Below, one piece after another: positions 6,245 to 7,507 of a stretch of DNA of 7,507 nt. Position 1 is the first letter of the stretch, and each line of letters begins with the position of its first letter. Position numbers and translations under genes: made by a program. The notes below the pieces were generated by a model. The model saw only the letters and a list, made by a program, of their open reading frames with translations, was not told the DNA's origin and did no database searches. Location of the stretch: the NCBI GenBank assembly GCA_030833145.1, contig JAURHT010000096.1, forward strand, positions 1 through 7,507, written 5' to 3'. This stretch comes from Aquirufa sp. Lineage in GTDB: Bacteria > Bacteroidota > Bacteroidia > Cytophagales > Spirosomataceae.

Positions 6245-6254
6245 GCCTTTTTTT
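6226..6254. terminator. Bidirectional intrinsic terminator between serine hydrolase and trhO
   Basis: This is a perfect inverted repeat: six A then GGCTCA, a 4-nt loop TAAC (6238-6241), then TGAGCC and seven T. The 12-bp stem ends in a T run on each strand, so it can stop transcription in both directions. Both gene ends lie inside it: the hydrolase stop is TGA at 6242-6244 and the trhO stop is TGA on the minus strand at 6237-6235. Confidence 0.92.
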
Positions 6255-7233
6255 GTTTTTCTATTTTCTCTGTCCGTTTAAAGGACTTGAACCCTAATTC
6301 AGGAGAATATCCCACTGAGTTTTTGGAATAATACCCTTTCTCATTGTAAGGCCGCTTACGAGGGTGTTCTTTACATTCAGGAGAGCAGGCGCCTTCCATC
6401 TCTTTAAGACAGGATGGGCAAATAGCCAAATGCTCATTGCATTCCGGATTCGCACAATTCACCATGTGATCAGATTTCGTATGACAAACATGGCATTCAG
6501 ATACAATCTCCGGATTCACCGAATTCACTGCCGTAGCTACGCGATTATCAAATACATAACAAGAACCATCAAAATCCTCACCACCTTCTTCTAGACCATA
6601 TTTAATGATACCTCCGTGCAATTGATACACATCCGTAAATCCTTTTTCAATGAGATAGGCAGATGCTTTTTCACACTTAATCCCACCTGTACAATAGGTA
6701 ATGACCTTTTTGTTTTTCAAATGCTCAATTTCCTGTACATGATCAGGTAAATCGCGCAGATTCTCCATATCAAACGTGTAGGCGCCTTTGAAACGACCTA
6801 ATTCGTGTTCGTAATTCGAACGCATATCGACCAATACGACATCCGGGTCATTTTTCAATAATTGCTTGAATTCTTTCGGCTTCAGATGCTTGCCTGTTCT
6901 AACGCGAGGATCAACCCCTAAATCAGAGTGAACGATTTCGTTTTTTACGCGAACGTGTAATTTGTTGAATGTATGCGCTTCGTGATAATCAATTTTGAAG
7001 TCAAAATCTGATCCAGCAAAAATGGGGTCATTTTCTAGCCATTTCATGTAAGCATCGCAATCTGCTTTTAAACCAGAAACGGTTCCATTCAAACCCTCTG
7101 CTGCGACGATTACACGTCCCAAAAGGTTATTCTCAATACAAAAAAGGTGGTGTTTTACACGGTACTCTTCCGGATTCGGAATAGGAGTATAGTTATAGTA
7201 AAGCAATACACTGTAAGGTTTCATCTTCAACAT
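6235..7233 (-). CDS. trhO: tRNA uridine(34) hydroxylase, rhodanese-domain protein TrhO
   Basis: A 332-residue member of the TrhO/YceA family, which in E. coli and Bacillus makes 5-hydroxyuridine at wobble position 34 of certain tRNAs. The N-terminal domain is seen as 'PYSVLLYYNYTPI' (6-18) and 'GRVIVAAEGLNGTVSG' (39-54). The rhodanese domain runs from about 125 to 220, with 'VLVDMRSNYE' (133-142) and the catalytic loop 'YCTGGIKCEKAS' (180-191), active C181. A zinc-type Cys region follows: C247, C250, C260, C265, C272, C275, C283 and C287. A basic tail of about 45 residues closes the protein. ATG 7233 is used; ATG 7224 (M4) is equally possible. It starts 27 bp after a tRNA-Leu gene on the same strand and may share its transcript. 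Confidence 0.95.
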   Translation of the reverse strand: MLKMKPYSVLLYYNYTPIPNPEEYRVKHHLFCIENNLLGRVIVAAEGLNGTVSGLKADCDAYMKWLENDPIFAGSDFDFKIDYHEAHTFNKLHVRVKNEIVHSDLGVDPRVRTGKHLKPKEFKQLLKNDPDVVLVDMRSNYEHELGRFKGAYTFDMENLRDLPDHVQEIEHLKNKKVITYCTGGIKCEKASAYLIEKGFTDVYQLHGGIIKYGLEEGGEDFDGSCYVFDNRVATAVNSVNPEIVSECHVCHTKSDHMVNCANPECNEHLAICPSCLKEMEGACSPECKEHPRKRPYNEKGYYSKNSVGYSPELGFKSFKRTEKIEKQKKAQL

Positions 7234-7260
7234 GATTTACAGATTAAACAAAAAATTAAG

Positions 7261-7343
7261 TGACGATGGGGAGATTCGAACTCCCAAACCTTAACGGCAC
7301 TACCACCTCAAGGTAGCGTGTCTACCAATTTCACCACATCGCC
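7261..7343 (-). tRNA. tRNA-Leu, anticodon GAG
   Basis: The minus strand folds as a class II tRNA of 83 nt. The acceptor arms GGCGATG and CATCGTC pair with one G-T wobble, followed by discriminator A. The anticodon stem CTACC/GGTAG encloses the loop TTGAGGT, giving anticodon GAG (plus-strand 7307-7309), which reads CUC and CUU leucine codons. The variable arm of about 14 nt has a GCC/GGT stem, as expected for leucine. The T arm is GGGAG-TTCGAAT-CTCCC. No CCA is encoded, so it must be added enzymatically. Confidence 0.96.
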
Positions 7344-7355
7344 AAAAACGGTTAG

Positions 7356-7386
7356 TAAAATTACCAATTATTTACTTACTTGCCAA
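7356..7386 (-). promoter_or_regulatory. Candidate promoter for tRNA-Leu
   Basis: On the minus strand TTG (7386-7384) is followed after 20 bp by TAATTTTA (7363-7356), one mismatch from TAnnTTTG and 12 bp before the tRNA 5' end. This spacing fits the Bacteroidota -33/-7 arrangement. It may drive trhO as well. Confidence 0.4.
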
Positions 7387-7412
7387 CAATTAGAGAACTC
7401 AAAATAATTTTA
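7380..7412 (+). promoter_or_regulatory. Candidate promoter for the DUF3127 gene
   Basis: TTG at 7380-7382 is followed after 22 bp by TAATTTTA (7405-7412), one mismatch from TAnnTTTG, 2 bp before the ATG at 7415. It overlaps the divergent tRNA promoter candidate. The low-complexity AT-rich sequence makes chance matches likely. Confidence 0.28.
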
Positions 7413-7414
7413 CA

Positions 7415-7507
7415 ATGGCTTTAGAAATAAGCGGAAAATTAATCAAGAAATTACCTGAAGTTACAGGAACAGGTAAAAACGGCACCAACTGGATCAAGCA
7501 AGAATTT
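7415..7507 (+). CDS. DUF3127 family protein, N-terminal fragment (cut by window edge)
   Basis: The frame from ATG 7415 stays open to the edge and gives 31 residues beginning 'MALEISGKLIKKLPEVTGTG' and ending 'NWIKQEF'. This matches the start of DUF3127, a small Bacteroidota family whose members open with a similar 'GK....LP..TGTS..G.W.KQEF' pattern and look like an OB-fold, possibly nucleic-acid-binding domain. The function is not established, and only about a quarter of a usual-length protein is visible. The gene is divergent from the tRNA-Leu gene, with 71 bp between them and no Shine-Dalgarno sequence. Confidence 0.82.
   Translation, partial: MALEISGKLIKKLPEVTGTGKNGTNWIKQEF

Noticed and set aside
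6364..6594. Plus-strand open frame inside trhO
   Set aside because: It is antisense to the Cys-rich region of TrhO with no family resemblance.
7244..7260. T6 run between tRNA-Leu and trhO as a terminator
   Set aside because: Only a 4-bp TTAA/TTAA pairing flanks it, too weak for an intrinsic terminator by itself.

Overview
The window looks like ordinary, very compact chromosome from a member of the Bacteroidota, probably a Cytophagales-type organism. Four things point that way: a uridine/nucleoside phosphorylase with the N-terminal 'IINPDGS.YHLNLRP' signature, a DUF3127 gene, a Gre-like protein of the 'TKSSAGDKFETGR' type, and start regions with TAnnTTTG-like -7 boxes and no clear Shine-Dalgarno sequence. 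The GC content is moderate and looks even by eye. I see no mobile element, CRISPR array, prophage or sign of recent transfer. The genus is not established.

Layout, left to right. A CDF-family metal transporter (minus, its C-terminus cut by the window edge) is divergent from a Nudix hydrolase (plus). The Nudix gene converges on surE (minus) with a 30-bp overlap. surE is divergent from a GNAT acetyltransferase (plus), which converges on a nucleoside phosphorylase (minus) with a 20-bp overlap. The phosphorylase is divergent from a four-gene plus-strand operon with overlapping reading frames: Gre-like factor, DUF2834 membrane protein, DUF1801 protein, and exported serine hydrolase of the beta-lactamase fold. 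The hydrolase converges on trhO (minus, tRNA U34 hydroxylase) with a 10-bp overlap inside a bidirectional terminator. A tRNA-Leu(GAG) gene lies on the minus strand just upstream of trhO. A DUF3127 gene (plus) then runs off the right edge.

How the genes fit together. Nudix hydrolase, SurE and nucleoside phosphorylase could act in sequence in nucleotide housecleaning and salvage: ADP-ribose-type compound to AMP, NMP to nucleoside, nucleoside to base plus ribose-1-phosphate. They are not one operon, so this is inference from proximity. The tRNA-Leu and trhO may share a transcript.

Nothing here is a convincing new defence or biosynthetic system. The best leads are the Gre-like operon, the palindrome that encodes two stop codons and a terminator at once, and -7 boxes so close to start codons that they suggest leaderless mRNAs. 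No stretch longer than about 75 bp lacks a gene.
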